DNA of 64,000 bases from Zoroaster sp. YZ-2022 (taxonomy: Eukaryota; Echinodermata; Asteroidea; Forcipulatida; Zoroasteridae). Shown here piece by piece: positions 45,935 to 60,584 of the stretch. A program made the translations under genes and the position numbers. The notes beneath the pieces are model-generated. The model was not told where the DNA came from. It searched no databases and worked only from the letters and a program-made list of their open reading frames with translations. The stretch covers positions 81,958,472-82,022,471 of the forward strand of contig CM055816.1 in assembly GCA_029582265.1 (NCBI GenBank). The letters are read 5' to 3'. Every line of letters begins with the position of its first letter. Positions within the stretch are counted from its first letter, which is position 1.

Positions 45935-48541
45935 TTTGAATGAGACGTCAGTGCATCTTCTGGATGTTAACATATTGCACGCTGAATTAATACTAGAGAA
46001 AACTGTTTGTAATGGCTTTAAAGATGAATTCACTTTTAAATTTATAATTGAATGATTGTAAGCCTTGGCCTTACATTAAATGCATTTTAGATGTGAAATG
46101 TGACTTTTCATTAATGTAATTTTAAAGTTAAATTCACTTTTAAATTTATAGATGAATTTTTAAATAGTTAATTGTTTGAACATTGAACAGTGAAATTTTG
46201 AATGTTATGAATAAATGTCATTCTATAAGCTATATAGATTTTAACACCCATTGTGAAGTCTTGTGCCGTATTTCGCGGGGGAGGGGGTTCCCCTCCTTAC
46301 TGTAGCCCGTAAGCTTCCCCCTCCCTTCTCTTTGGCCCCATTGCACCCCTGTCATTAAACAGAGGCAGAGAAATACATTGTACATGTGGGTGTTTAATGA
46401 TATGTGTGGCGGGGGGGGGGGGGGGAATGAACTCGACTGGTCTGGTCGTGGGAGCAACAGTAGAACAAAGATCCGATTCTACCCCCACACCCCATTTAGC
46501 AACTTTTGGAAGGGCGCTAGTCTGAAGTTGAATGACCTTCATCAACGACAAAATAAATAAATATAAAAAATAGTCCTAAGTGAGCCATGATGTAATTCAA
46601 TACATTGTTCTTAATGAGCAACAAAGACAGTAGTCCAGGAAAGTTATGAAAACATAGCTGAACCTAGAATTGCAACATAATTTTTTTTTCTTCATCCAAT
46701 AATAATAACATCTGAAAAGTCCTTAAAAAATGAATTTAGTTGAAAGGTGTCTTTGAATGAGGGCGCGCTTTCGTCTGGTGCCTTTCGTGACAGGCCACCC
46801 TTAGTCAATAAAACAAGTGAGGGTTCCAGATATGTTGTACGGTATGAATTGGCCCATTTCGAAACCAAGGTTGGCGAAACTTGCGGCTGTGACGTCGCAA
46901 AGGAAAGGTCATGGGGTTCACGTCCAAACTGCATACTTCCACTGTCCACATCCAGGAAGTTCGTGTAAATAAATCATAATCTGGCTGTACATTTTCGTTT
47001 TGTTCAGTTGTAATGTTTGATCTGTCGTTGTAGGAAATTATCCGCACTCAAAACTTAAGGCCATTAGGACTAAGTAAAATGTTCAAATTAAAATTTCACT
47101 CCAGAAAATTAACTTATATACCTAAGACTATCATAAGGCCCGATGTTTCTATTTGTTCATATAATTATTTTATTGTATTAGTTTTTTCCCTTCATGATAA
47201 TAAAAAAAATGTTATATTATATGCAGTTGTGTTTTTCTCTGGTTGACTTTCTATTTAGGGGCCTATAGAGAATTGCTTAATGCTTATCAATATTTAAAAC
47301 AGATACGTTCTGATTTGTACAATTAAAGCTGACGTCACACGCGGCTACAGTCTGCCCATTTTTGGGAGTCAAATTAATTTGATGTAAAGATAATGGTGTG
47401 CGTCTAAGAACCTCGAGCGAGCGAGTCGCCTAAAAAGCGGACTGACTGAACACTGAGTAACACGGGGAATCTGACTCCCAAAATGGCGCAACCAAGATTT
47501 ATCGTGGGTGATGGATCAATTGGTGCCAAAACAAACCAGATTGTACAACATGTTCAAAATTATGACATTGATAGAAATGTCAATTTACAGTTGTGACCCA
47601 ATTTCACAAAACATACACCAAAACCAGGTTTGGGGCCACTTGAATTCACATAATGCATTGTAGATTGTCAAATGATACTTCACACTTACTTTTTTTTCAA
47701 AATGAATACAAAATGAGTAGGCCTATGATCAATAGTTTTACAGTATATAGGGTAGGTCAAATAAACATACAGTTCACTATAATGTAAAAAAAATGGGTAC
47801 CGAGGTAAAAAGTAAACAGTAACAGTAGACCCGCTTTGAGATATGTTACATTTCTTTTAATTTTTTTTCTTTTATGAATATGACCATAACTTGTTAGATA
47901 ATATTTAGGAAAAGTATATAAAAAATTGATGGTGATCTGCCTCACCATTTAAAAATTTAAGGTTTATTATTATTGACTACAACTAAATTTTAATTCAGCA
48001 TAATTCACTTTGTAAAAAAAAATAAAAAAAATAAAACCATTCCCCTTACAAACTGTCAGATGATTAGTTATTATACCCGTTCAGGTCGTCACATAGCATC
48101 GTCTGCTTTGGTCGCCATCCTGACGTGCTATTCGTATTGTATAAGCCATCGTTTATTAGAGCCTGACTAAAGTGCGCCCTCTTTCGGTTAATAAAAAATG
48201 TACCAACATTTTTATCTTAGAAAAAGCGCGTGTGACACCCTCCTTCCCCACCCGGCCCACCCAATAATCTATCCCAGTCCGCATTTAGAGCCTCAGTTGG
48301 GAAATGAAGCATCAAAGGTACTAGAACATGTAACAAGGGTTGGTCCGGCAAACGTAGAGCTGTGGGTTTGCTGACTGCAAATGTATCATGTTTCTAAGCA
48401 CTCGGAACTCTGAAGATTTGCCGAGCTGTTTGTTTCTTATAAGTTGTTTATAAGCTGCGGTTTCAGGTGGCAGTTCATTTTTATTTATTTTTATTCTTAA
48501 AACTCAACATGTGACCCACACAACAAGTATTGGCTGAAGAC

Positions 48542-48547
<6 letters not shown>
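45935..48547. other. No gene recognised
   Basis: A G-run of 17 lies at about 46410. A GAGGGCGCGC word lies at 46758. A CRE (TGACGTCA) lies at about 47330 next to CpG-containing DNA up to about 47500. No coding is supported. Confidence 0.5.
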
Positions 48548-49142
<595 letters not shown>

Positions 49143-51826
49143 GTGCCCCTAGCCTGCAATTTCGGGACCAGTGTTGGGATACACACCAATAATGTGGGGA
49201 CATTTTGAAATGTCAGGACCAAAAACCCGGTCCCCACTTTTTTAATTGGGGAAAGTCATCAGCAGATGGTATTGTTCATCATAGCAAAAAATCACTATGG
49301 TGCTTGGAATGATGTGTGTGTTCTTTAAGTGTTTTTGGTCCTGTAAATGTTGTGTGTATTCTCTAACGTGTGTTTCTTACCTATTGCAATTAAAATTTGA
49401 TTTTAATAATAGCGCCCTCTTGTGCTCGATAGATTCCGCAGTAGTAGACTGGTCCCATGTCTTTATTTCATTGGATACGTTGTGTTGAAGATCTGACGTC
49501 ACGCTTTCGAGGCTCGCACGCTAGCTATACCAACCATGGTCAAAGTTGAATCTCAGGGAAAACACGGTTTTCGCGGTAGTATCTCATGGCGTAATTCACT
49601 AGCCTCAATCAACACACCATGAACAGATGATTAGTAACCATTCTAGATTAAGTGTGGTACATATCACATATATCCTCAATTTACCCTGACGCACCTAAGG
49701 TAGTGGACGGTAACTTACAAATGAAATTAGCAGTTTGGTGTTTCAGTTTGTTTCAGTGAAGGATTCTCTTGTAAAATGCTGAATTTCAATGCATGATCAT
49801 ACGCGTGGACGTCTTGAGCGCCGTTTTTTGAGACGCACAGAATTGTGGTCGTTAAAAAATTGATGTTGGTATCATAATGACTCACCCCCAAACTCTTAAA
49901 GTTGATGGGGGCACAGAAAATGTACCCAAGAAGAAAAACAGTTGAATCATGTTTCATCTTATTCCAGATGGTTGTAAAATTGTTTTTAATCTTGAAAATA
50001 AAAATATTGTTTTCGATTTTTGTAAAAAAAATGGTATAATTTGGAGAAGCTCTCAAAACTTGTAATCAATATTCTTGAAATACCAATAAAATGGAAGGTG
50101 GTAAAAATTTTTGCAAAAAGTACTTTAAAACTTTGAAATGTGTAAAAATGCTGTTAACATTTTGTCAAATAAAAGATTTCTTTTCATAACCATGATATTA
50201 ATGTTTCATTTTCTCAATAATTTTCCACTACCGTCGAAATAAACACCAACGAATTAAGTAGTCTTCGTTCGCTTCTTCTATAAGGAATGTGTCCATTTTG
50301 AGGATCAGTATTTCTAAAAAAAAATCATTGCAAATGCAAAGCATTCATATATTTTGGTTTCCACAGACAACAGCTTGTTGACGGCATAGAACAATAAAAT
50401 CACAGATGTTCGTGAAAAAAAATGGGTTGTTATTAAACCCCCTCGACCCCCACCCCCTCGACCCCACGACGTACGCTCATATAAACGAAGCACACGTACT
50501 CGCAAAATTCACTACCACCGGTATATATGTATATCGCAATGCCCATGCGCAAGCATGTCGCATGGCTGGTGGCCGGCCTGCGCCAGAATCAAATTGTATC
50601 TCAAATGGGAACCTGTTTACAACTTTTTCCACTTTCACAAGCACTAACTTTCCATTAAATCATACAATTTCACTATGATTTTTATTTTTGTAACAAGCAT
50701 GACTTAGATAAGTTTATGCAACTAGTAATACGCCATAGTTTTGTAAGTTTTCTGAGAAATGCTGAGCCAAAGGTAGGTGCGTCATTTCACGAGTGCGGCG
50801 AATTACGTACATGGACGATACAGTCTCGAACCACCATTATGTATGTCTCTACAGTGCATATGGAGTCAGGGAACCTTTAGTAACTACTAGTAGTACATTA
50901 TGATCAAAGACAAAGATCGTCGTACGTTGATTGACGATAGAGCACATCAGAGAGATCGGGCAGGAATGGCATGACTAGTCTTCGAGACAATTAGATGTGA
51001 GCAGGCTAAAAAAAATCCACAATTTTCAGCCTATTGATTGTAGTCTCGATCAACTAGGGGTTGCAGCCAACGAAGCCATAATTACACACATGAGGTACAC
51101 TCTATGGAATTTTGATGGCATTTTACGTCAGTAAAATAAGAGACTGTGAACGGATTTTTCTTAAATTGTTTTTTACCATTGTGAATATTGTGTTTGTGAT
51201 TGTTTCTGCCCTGTGAAAAAAAAAATGAAATGAAATGAAAAAGAGCCATTTTGGCAGGCATTTGTCAGTGTCGCACGATTGTGTCAGTTGATCATCCCCC
51301 ATTTCTACGAACTCTAATTCTAACCGCACATAATTTCCACAAAATAACTGATTATGCCTGCATCAATTTTCTAGGCCATATTTTACAAAAAGTGAAATCA
51401 TATGTGGCAATTAATTAATTTCTTTATTAATGATGGATTTGAGAAAGTGCTAAGGATCCTCAAGTCAAAGTGTCAACACTCCATGTTACCACTACCAGTG
51501 TAGTTAATTAAATAAAATTGATAATGGCAGACTTAAATAAAATGTTTATTGCATGACAGCATCACAACCTCGCCATCACAAATAAATTTAGAGTTCTTGT
51601 ATATCTACAATGCTACATGTCTTTTGCAAGAACTTGGTTGTACTTGCATTTTTTTCATATATACCTATTGACTATTGTATGGATTGCCAGAAAATATCTG
51701 ACTGTCAGATTGGTTGTGCATGGAAATGCCATTGATTTGGCATTGTGATGTTTGACATGTATCCTGCAGCATTTGTCATATTTGTATTAGTTTTAAAAAT
51801 TGTTTTTATGTTGCACTGTAGGTGTA
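49143..51826. other. No gene recognised; upstream of the small membrane protein
   Basis: GTCCCCAC/GTGGGGA words lie at 49190-49250, a GCGCCCTC word at 49412 and a CRE (TGACGTCA) near 49495. A C-rich stretch runs 50440-50470, with CpG-containing DNA to about 50620 that could be a promoter for the gene at 51.8 kb. No exon could be joined to it. Confidence 0.4.
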
Positions 51827-52089
51827 TTGTGATTGTAAGGAAGCACTGCACCAATTGAATGGCAGACATGAACGAAGAATATGTAATTTTGTGGACGCTC
51901 CTAATCTCAATGCTGATTGGTTATATCATGGTCACAGCCTATGCTTTGTGGACATGTTGGCCACTTTTGATACAAATCCGCCTTCTTCATCAAGAGTTAA
52001 TTGAGCAAGGTGAACAGACATCACTATCCATGTCATATCCCATCCTTGAGCAGAGAGAGAACGATGCAGTTCATAACATTTATGTGTGA
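51823..52089 (+). CDS. Small single-pass membrane protein (candidate micropeptide gene)
   Basis: A strong acceptor (TTTTTATGTTGCACTGTAG, exon from 51823) is followed by ATG at 51859 and a 76-codon ORF to TGA at 52087-52089. The start reads MADMNEEYVILW, then one hydrophobic segment at about residues 9-32 (ILWTLLISMLIGYIMVTAYA), WTCWPLL, a basic-amphipathic QIRLLHQELIEQGEQ and a polar tail. The charge pattern suggests a cytosolic C-terminus. No family was recognised. It resembles SMIM-type small membrane proteins only in architecture. The long AT-rich downstream sequence (52090-53600) would suit a 3' UTR. A second ATG at 51868 (MNEEY) is an alternative start. Confidence 0.6.
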
Positions 52090-53873
52090 ATCAAACTAGC
52101 TGGAAAACAATGCCAGTGCCCATTTGGCCTACACAATTCATTTTTTATAAGGCATTTTGATATTACCCTTCTACATGTAGATTTCAATGAATGTGCCATA
52201 AAAGTAACCTGTGGAAGTTTTAGATTAGTTGCGACAGTTTTTAGAAAATGATCTCTTTTGTAATATGGTAGTTAAACAAGTTTGGTTATTATTATGGTCC
52301 TCCAAACTTCATAAAATTGTATTTGGCCATTGTAATTATTCTGAATGAGATCAAACTTGCTCCCTGTGCACATGAAAATGTACAGTATCAGATCAGCTTC
52401 AACATTTTTTTCAATTTTCACCGTGGGAAATATGAGAACTACTGTGAAATAATTTGACAGTACTTTTTGTATGCCATGTCTTTTGATACTCTGATTTGGG
52501 AAAATTTGTTTTAATTGTTTGAAGTTACAAAGTGCTAAAATTTGAATTAAAGTGTCTATCTATTCTTGGAAATTAGAATTTAGCCTTAGTTTGGTTTCTT
52601 TTTGTAATTTCTCATGGGACTCAATCAGTTTTGTTTAGGCAATGCCAAATTCATGCTGCTCAATAGAAAGTACAGCAAATTTGTTGATACTATAAGCAGG
52701 ACTTTCCTGTCCTTATAGCAGCTCTATGGCCAAAGCTTCACAAGGCAAGGTCCAGTTCTAAATAAAATACAAAATTCATGAGAAACAGTCTAGTAAAAGG
52801 AAAACAAAAATATTTTATGAAAATGCTGTTAAACAATAGTTATGAAAATTTTATTTGAAATATTATATCTATAAACCTATAATTTCAGGGAAAATAATAA
52901 AAATGTTATTTAGTAACTTTTTTATTAATAACGAAATGTTGACGTTTTTCAGCTCATATTTCAATGAAAGAAATTTCAGAAATTTTGAATTTAAAACCAG
53001 GAACAAATTTGGAAAATCTGCTAAACCCATAGACATTATAATGCCATATAATGTATACTGCTTGTGACTTAAAAGGCCATCTTGCTAGCAAACACTCAAA
53101 ACTTAATTGAAATCAACTAATGCACCCCTCCCACTTTGAATATCATTTATTTTAGAAAGAAAGTTTTAGTTGCACTTATAGATGTAAAAAAATAAACACA
53201 TTTAGCATGTAATGTTGATCGCATGATGAAGGGAAACTCATGCATCTGCAAAGGTTTTAAAACAAGTGTAAAATTTTCCAGAAAAATATCTCAAAACTTT
53301 TCTTTGAAATGATAAATAAATTAAAACCAGGTCATTATGTAGGTTACTTTGTATAAGTGTAGAAAATCCCATCAAAATTAGTGGTCATTTTTCTAAGCTA
53401 TTTGAAATGATAATAAGCTTATAGATAAAAGTGGGAGATGCCCCATTTCCCCTACACAATTTTCATAGAATAACTTGAAAATTATGTACACAATATTCAT
53501 TGCTTGTGAAAGAGACGTTATTATGAACTCTCCAGTAGCATGGACCTGCATGGACCTGTATTTTGATGAAGTTTATGACATAAAGTTTATTATTGAAGTT
53601 TGTTATTTGATATGTTCTGACAGCAGAATTTTGGTCTTGTTTTCATCCTTGTAATTTTTTCTGATGGAGTCACTTTCTGCAGATCTCCCCAAACAACAAT
53701 GGTGTTTTTGCATAACCATTGGTGTACCTGCTCCTGTTTGAATGTTAAAAAAAAGATGATAAAAAAGATTATAATTACATAGGACTATTGCAAAACATTT
53801 TAAACCAATGACAATGTGCCAAAACAAAAAAATGTTTAAAAAAATATGAGTGTGCCTGTAATGGGCTTAGTAT
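52090..53873. other. AT-rich stretch, possible 3' UTR, no gene seen
   Basis: An ATTAAA-type signal lies near 52547 and AATAAA-like words lie further on. No coding structure. Confidence 0.35.
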
Positions 53874-55624
53874 TTACAATTGTTTATAGAAATATATAGT
53901 GCCATTCATTGGGCATAACCAATGATTGAAGGCAAATAACCACCATTTACAGGACAAGCTGTCAAACACTAAAGTAGGATTGCTAACTGTGTTACAGGAC
54001 CATGTAATGCATAGAAGTGTATATAAGAATAGTGGGTAACGATACCGAGGATTGAAGGCAAGTACACAGGCATCATCCCTACATTTACAGGACAAGCTGA
54101 CATGTAGGCATGCTACCTACATATTTACAGGAACATATGGTGTACAGAAATGTAAAGGGCAAGTGGGAATTACAAAGGATTGATCAGGCAATTAAATTGA
54201 GGAATCATCCCTACATTTACAGGACAAGCTGTCAAACACTGATATGTGAGCATGCTGCCTACATGACCATATCTTGTACAGAAGTGTAAATGGTCAGTGG
54301 GAACTACCAATGATTGAAGCAAGTAAACATATCCATGCATCATGATCATCCTAACATTATCAGGAACAGCTGACAAACACTATACCTATATGATACCTAT
54401 ATTTACAGGACCATATATTGTACAGAAGTGTGAGGCCGGGGGGTGCAAAGATTGATCAGGCAAGTAAATAGGTATCCCTGCGTTTACAGGACAAGCTGGC
54501 AAACAGTTACATGTAGGCATGCTACCTATATTTACAGGACAATATGTTGTACAGAAGTGCCAGTAGGAATTGCCAAGAATTGAAGCAAGTTAACATGCAT
54601 CATGCCTACATTTTCAGGACCAACAATGTAAAGAGGTATCGGCCCTACATTTACAGGACAAGCTAACAAACATATTAACAGGACAATCTGAACACTGACA
54701 TGTAGGCATGTTACCTATGTTTACAAAGGAGTATGTTTTGCAGCTGTGTAAAGGACCAGTGGGAATTACCAAGGATTAAAGGCAAGTAAACAGGATTCAT
54801 CTCTACATTTTCAGGACTAACTGACAAACGCTATTCGCTATGTTCACTTCGTAGCCCTCTTAGCGGTGAATTTGCATCCAGTGTTCTTGATAATAGCCAC
54901 TTTGATTTAAAGTGAGCATTGTGCAAGCACTTTTTGTGCGTATGTTATAGTATTACACGCGTGTGTACTTCTGCCAGCCAATGATCGCTGGAGGTATTCC
55001 GCGCGTACGCACATCAACTGCATATGTCAAATATGTCAAATGCACTGCACTATCGCTGCCCTTTTGTTCACAGTCATCTAACAACATGTGCTCTCAATGG
55101 CGCATACACGGTGCGAATAGTAAGAATGCTAACTATTACAAGACCATGCAGAAGTGTATATAGGAATAGTGGGCAATTATACTGAGAATTGAAGACAATT
55201 AAACAGGTGTCATCACTACATTTACAGGACAAGCTGACAAAAGCACTGACCTGTAGGCATGCTACCTATATTTAGAGGACCATTATGTTATACAGAAGTG
55301 TTAAAGGGCCAGTGGGAATTGCCAAGGATTGAAGGCAAGTAAACAGGTATCATCCTTACATTTTCAGGACCAGCTGACAAACACTCCAGTAGGAATGCTA
55401 ACTATATTTACAGGACCATACAGAAGTGTATTATAAGAATAGTAGGCATTATACAGATGACTGAAGGTAAGTAAACAGGTGTCATCCCTACATTTACAGG
55501 ACAAGCTGACAAACACTCCAGTAGGAATACTAACTATATATACAGGACCATACAAAAAATGTATTATAGGAATAGTGGTCATTATATACTGATGATTGAA
55601 GGCAAGTAAACAGGTGTCATCCCT

Positions 55625-57150
55625 ACATTTTCAGGACCAGCTGATAAACACTGACCTATATAACTACTCCATAGAATAAACTCTGATACCTACTTGCCTG
55701 ATCAATCCTTGGTAATTCCCATGGGCCCTTTACACTTCTATAGGCCTATAACATGTGGCTGTGTAAATACAGGTAACATGCCTACATGTCAGTGTTTGTC
55801 AGCTTGTCGTGTAAATGTCGGGATGACACCTGTTTACTTGCCTTTAATCCTCGATATAATGCTCATTGTCCTATATACACTTCTGTGTGCAATGCATGTT
55901 TATGTAGGTAGTATTCCTAATACACTGTTTGTCGGGTGGTCCTGAAAATGTAGGGATAATGCTTGTTTCCTTGCCATCAATCCTTGGCAGTTCCAACTGG
56001 CCCACAGTTCTGTACAACAGTTCTGCACAACAGATGGTCCTGTAAATATAGGTAGCATGCCCGCAGGTCAGTGTTTGCCAGCTTTTCCTGTAGATGTAGA
56101 GATGATGCCTGTTTAACTGTCTGATCAATGCTTGGCAGTTCCCACTTTCCCTTTACACTTCTGTACAAAATGTGGTTCTGAAAATATAGGTAGCATGCCT
56201 ACATGTCAATGTATCATCCCAACATTTACAAGACGAGCTGACAAACACTGACATGTAGGCATGATACCTATATTTACAGGACCATTTGAAACCACAATAA
56301 ACCTAAGGATTTTTTAGCCAGCCTTAAAATTAAGCCATCTCATCTCTTCCACTAAATCTTGGCATTCAACGCACTTGGTATTCAATCTCTGAGGCATCGT
56401 CGACAAGTTACTGGGCTCACAGTCTAATGCAAAATGCAATTTTCTCTGTTGCCGTATCCACTGGACAGTCTTAAACTACCTCAGCTTAAAGCATACCGTT
56501 CTACCACACAGCCGTCTGCATCCCATAAACATACAGTTGTTTTCTAAAATCTCGTACCTCACAGCATCAGAGGTCCTTTTTCGCTTCTTATGCCAATCTC
56601 TGGAACTCTTTACATGCCTCTGTTGTGGTGTTCCATCTGATCATATTTTTCTCCAAGCTGCTCAGAATATATGAACTTGGGCATCCCTCATGCTTCTTCT
56701 TTTAGGGAGTGTTTAAACACTGACATGTAGGTATGCTACCTATATTTACAGGACCATAATTTATGTTATACAGAAGTGTATTAAAGAGCCAGTGGGAACT
56801 GCCAAGGATTGATCAGGCAAGTAAACAGGTATCATCCCTACATTTTCAGGACCAGCTGGCAAACACTCCAGTAGGAATACTAACTATATTTACAGGACCA
56901 TACAAAAGTGTATATAGGAATAGTGGACATTATACAGATGACTGAAGGCAAGTAAACGGGTGTCATCACTACATTTACAGGACAAGCTAATAAACACTCC
57001 AGTAGGAATGTTAACTATATATACAAGAACATACAAAAAATGTATTGTAGGAATAGTGGTCATTATACTGCTGATTGAAGGCAAGTAAACAAGTATCATC
57101 CCTACATTTTCAGGACCAGCTGATAAACACTGCAGTAGGCATGCTAACTA
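55625..57150. repeat. Duplicated block, copy 1 (copy 2 at 57772-59260)
   Basis: The copies share inverted units, then a non-satellite insert (56290-56700 against 58414-58810, beginning GAAACCACAATAAACCTAAG), then direct units. Offsets drift from 2146 to 2100 bp because of small indels, for example a deletion in the second insert. The insert holds WNSL-like coding traces on the plus strand but no clear family. Confidence 0.85.
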
Positions 57151-57771
57151 TATTTACAGAACCATACAGAAGTGTATTATAGGAATAGTAGGCAATATAC
57201 TGATGATTGAAGGCAAGTAAACAGGTGTCATCCCTACATTTACAGGACAAGCTGACAAACACTCCAGTAGGAATACTAACTATATATACAGGACCATACA
57301 AAAAATGTATTATAGGAATAGTGGTAATTATATACTGATGATTGAAGGCAAGTAAACAGGTGTCATCCCTACATTTACAGGACAAGCTGACAAAAACTCC
57401 AGTAGGAATGTTAACTATATATACAGGACCATACAACAATGTATGATAAGAATAGTGGTCATTATACTGATGATTGAAGGCAAGTAAACAGGTGTCATCA
57501 CTACATTTACAGGACAAGCTGGCAAACACTCCTGTAGGAATACTAACTATATATACAGGACCATACAAAAAATGTATTATAAGAATAGTGGTCATTATAC
57601 TGATGATTGAAGGCAAGTAAACAGGTGTCATCCCTACATTTACAGGACAAGCTGACAAACACTCCTGTAGGAATACTAACTATATATACAAGACCATACA
57701 AAAAATGTATTACAGGAATAGTGGTCATTATATACTGATGATTGAAGGCAAGTAAACAGGTGTCATCCCTA

Positions 57772-59260
57772 CATTTTCAGGACCAGCTGATAAACACTGA
57801 CCTATATAGCTACTCCATAGAATAAACTCTGATACCTACTTGCCTGATCAATCCTTGGTAATTCCCATGGGCCCTTTACACTTCTATATAACATGTGGCT
57901 ATGTAAATATAGGTAGCATGCCTACATGTCAGTGTTTGTCAGCTTGTCGTGTAAATGTCGGGATGACACCTGTTTACTTGCCTTTAATCCTCGATATAAT
58001 GCTCACTGTCCTATATACACTTCTGTGTGCAATGCATGTTTCTGTAGGTAGCATTCCTAATACACTGTTTGTCGGGTGGTCCTGAAAATGTAGGGATAAT
58101 GCTTGTTTCCTTGCCATCAATCCTTGGCAGTTCCAACTGGCCCACAGTTCTGCACAACAGATTGTCCTGTAAATATAGGTAGCATGCCTGCAGGTCAGTG
58201 TTTGCCAGCTTTTCCTGTAGATGTAGAGATGATGCCTGTTTACTTGTCTGATCAATGCTTGGCAGTTCCCACTTAACCTTTACACTTGTGTACAGCATGT
58301 GGTCCTGTAAATATAGGTGGCATGTCTATATGTCAGTGTATTCTCCCAACATTTACAGGAGAAGCTGACAAACACTGACATGTAGGCATGATACCTATAT
58401 TTACAGGACCATTTGAAACCACAATAAACCTAAGGATTTTTAGCTAGCCTTAAAATTAAGCCATCTCATCTCTTCCACTGAATCTTGGTATTCAACGCAC
58501 TTGGTATTCAATCTCTGAGGCATCGTAGACAAGTTACTGGGCTCACAGTCTAATGCAAAATGCAATTTTCTCTGTTGCCGTATCCACTGTACAGTCTTAA
58601 ACAACCACACAGCCGTCTGCATCCCATAAACATACAGTTGTTTTCTAAAATCTCGTATACCTCACAGCATCAGATGTCCTTTTTAGCTTCGTATGCCAAT
58701 TTCTGGAACTCTTTACATGCCTCTGTTGTGGATGTTCCATCTGATCATGTTTTTCTCCAACCTGCTCAGAATATATGAACTTGGACATCCCTCATACTTC
58801 TTCTCTTAGGGAGTGTTTAAAACACTGACATGTAGGTATGCTACCTATATTTACAGAACCATATGTTGTACACAAGTGTATTAAAGAGCCAGTGGGAACT
58901 GCCAAGGATTGATTAGGCAAGTAAACAGGTATCATCCCTACATTTTCAGGACCAGCTGGCAAACACTCCAGTAGGAATACTAACTATAGTTACAAGACCA
59001 CACAGAAGTGTTTATAGGAGTAGTGGACATTATACAGATGACTGAAGGCAATAAACAGGTGTCATCACTACATTTACAGGACAAGCTGACAAACACTCCA
59101 GTAGGAATGTTAACTATATATACAGGAACATGCAAAAAAAATGTATTATAGGAATAGTGGTCATTATACTGATGATTGAAGGCAAGTAAACAGGTGTCAT
59201 CACTACATTTACAGGACAAGCTGATAAACACTCCAGTAGGAATACTAACTATATATACAG
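57772..59260. repeat. Duplicated block, copy 2
   Basis: Same order of parts as copy 1. Divergence of a few percent is visible by eye, so the duplication is not recent in assembly terms. Confidence 0.85.
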
Positions 59261-60056
59261 GACCATACAAAACATGTATTATAGGAATAGTGGTCATTAT
59301 ACTGATGATTGAAGGCAAGTAAACAGGTGTTATCACTAAGTGTATTAAATGGCCAGTGGGAACTGCCAAGAATTGAAGGCAAGTAAACAGGTATCATCTC
59401 TACATTTTCAGGACCAGCTGACAAACACTCCAGTAGAATTGCTAACTATTTACAGGACCATACAGAAGTGTATTATAGGAATAGTGGTCATTATATACTG
59501 ATGATTGAAGGCAAGTAAACGGGTGTCGTCCCTATATTTACAGGACAAGCTGACAGCTGACCTGTATGGCTACTCCATATAATAAATTCGAAAATTTGAA
59601 TGCCACTATGATACAGGTGTCATCCTCACATTTACAGGACAAACTGACATGTGGGCATGCTACCTATGTACCCAGCCACATGTTATACAGAGGTGTATGT
59701 ATCCTCGGTATAATGCTCACTGTCCTCTGTACACTTTTTTTCTGCAGGTAGCATTCCTACTATAGTGTTTGTCAGCTGGTCCTGAAAATGTAGGGATGAA
59801 TCCTGTTTACTTGCCTTCAATGCTTGATAATTCACACTGGTTCTTTACACTACTGTGAAACATTCTTCTTTGTAAATATAGGTAGCATGCCTACATGTCA
59901 GTGTTCAGGTTGTCCTGTACTGTAGGTATTAATTATGCCTATGTGTTTGTCAGATTTTCCTGTAAATGTAGGGATGATACCTGTTTACTTGCCTTCAATC
60001 CTTGGTAGTTTTCACTGACCCTTTACACTTTTGTAAGATATGGTCCCGTTAATATA

Positions 60057-60306
60057 CACTCACTGGCCAAGAGTATTGCAACATGCTCAAAACTGAGCAC
60101 TTTACAGTAACAGGTGAGATGATCATTTAATCTGATTTCATCGATCGTGTATTACATAATTTCCGAGCAAGACCAGTAAAAAAGAACATTGACTTCAAAA
60201 CACAGGCACTTTCAAGAAGTCTTAAGTAGTGTAAATAACAAATTATTGTAACACAGTTCTCCAAACTGAATTTGGTGTGTGTTGCAATACTTATGGCCAG
60301 TGAGTG
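60057..60306. mobile_element. 250-bp TA MITE inside the satellite
   Basis: CACTCACTGGCCAAGAGTAT...TTGCAACA at the left pairs with TGTTGCAATAC...GGCCAGTGAGTG at the right. TA flanks both ends (60055-60056, 60307-60308), and the satellite word (GTAAATATAGGTAGC type) is split at the TA. The ends are of mariner/Tc1 style. No ORF. Confidence 0.92.
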
Positions 60307-60584
60307 TAGGTAGCGTGGCTACATGCCAGTGTTTGTCAGCTTTTCCTGTAAATGTAGGGATGGTTTTTGCGTGATCAATCCTTGGTAATTCCCAGTCAAC
60401 GGCGTAGCGAAGGCATTTTCTTTGGGGGGGTGTGAAGGCCATTTTGCCGACTGACATTACCGAATAAAAGTAAAATCGCCACAAAGACAAATTACACACC
60501 TGTTTTGATTTTGTTTGAAATAGAGAAAGAATGAAAACTGACTGGGAATAAATAAATGACTTTTTAATTTGAGCAAAGAAAATT

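Larger units (their letters stand above)
53874..60390. repeat. Large degenerate satellite (~6.5 kb), ~130-bp units in both orientations
   Basis: The unit words are ATTGAAGGCAAGTAAACAGG, TCATCCCTACATTTACAGGA, CAAGCTGACAAACACT, GTAGGAATACTAACTATATA and CAGGACCATAC. At 57.2-57.75 kb the spacing between GGCAAGTAAACAGG words is 132-135 bp. Blocks at about 55690-56240, 57840-58310, 59690-60050 and 60300-60390 carry the unit reversed (CCTGTTTACTTGCC, TTTTCCTGTAAATGTAGGGA). Long minus-strand open frames (for example 57110-57658, YIVSIPTGVFVSLSCKCRDD cycle) arise from unit length and are not genes. Confidence 0.9.

Noticed and set aside
57110..57658. 182-codon minus-strand open frame with repeating YIVSIPTGVFVSLSCKCRDD
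   Set aside because: Comes from satellite units of about 133 bp. Neighbouring units shift the frame, and no start or splice signals are conserved.
58414..58810. Possible LINE reverse-transcriptase C-terminus (FWNSLHASVV) in the duplicated insert
   Set aside because: Only a few matching residues with stops around them, so not enough for a call.
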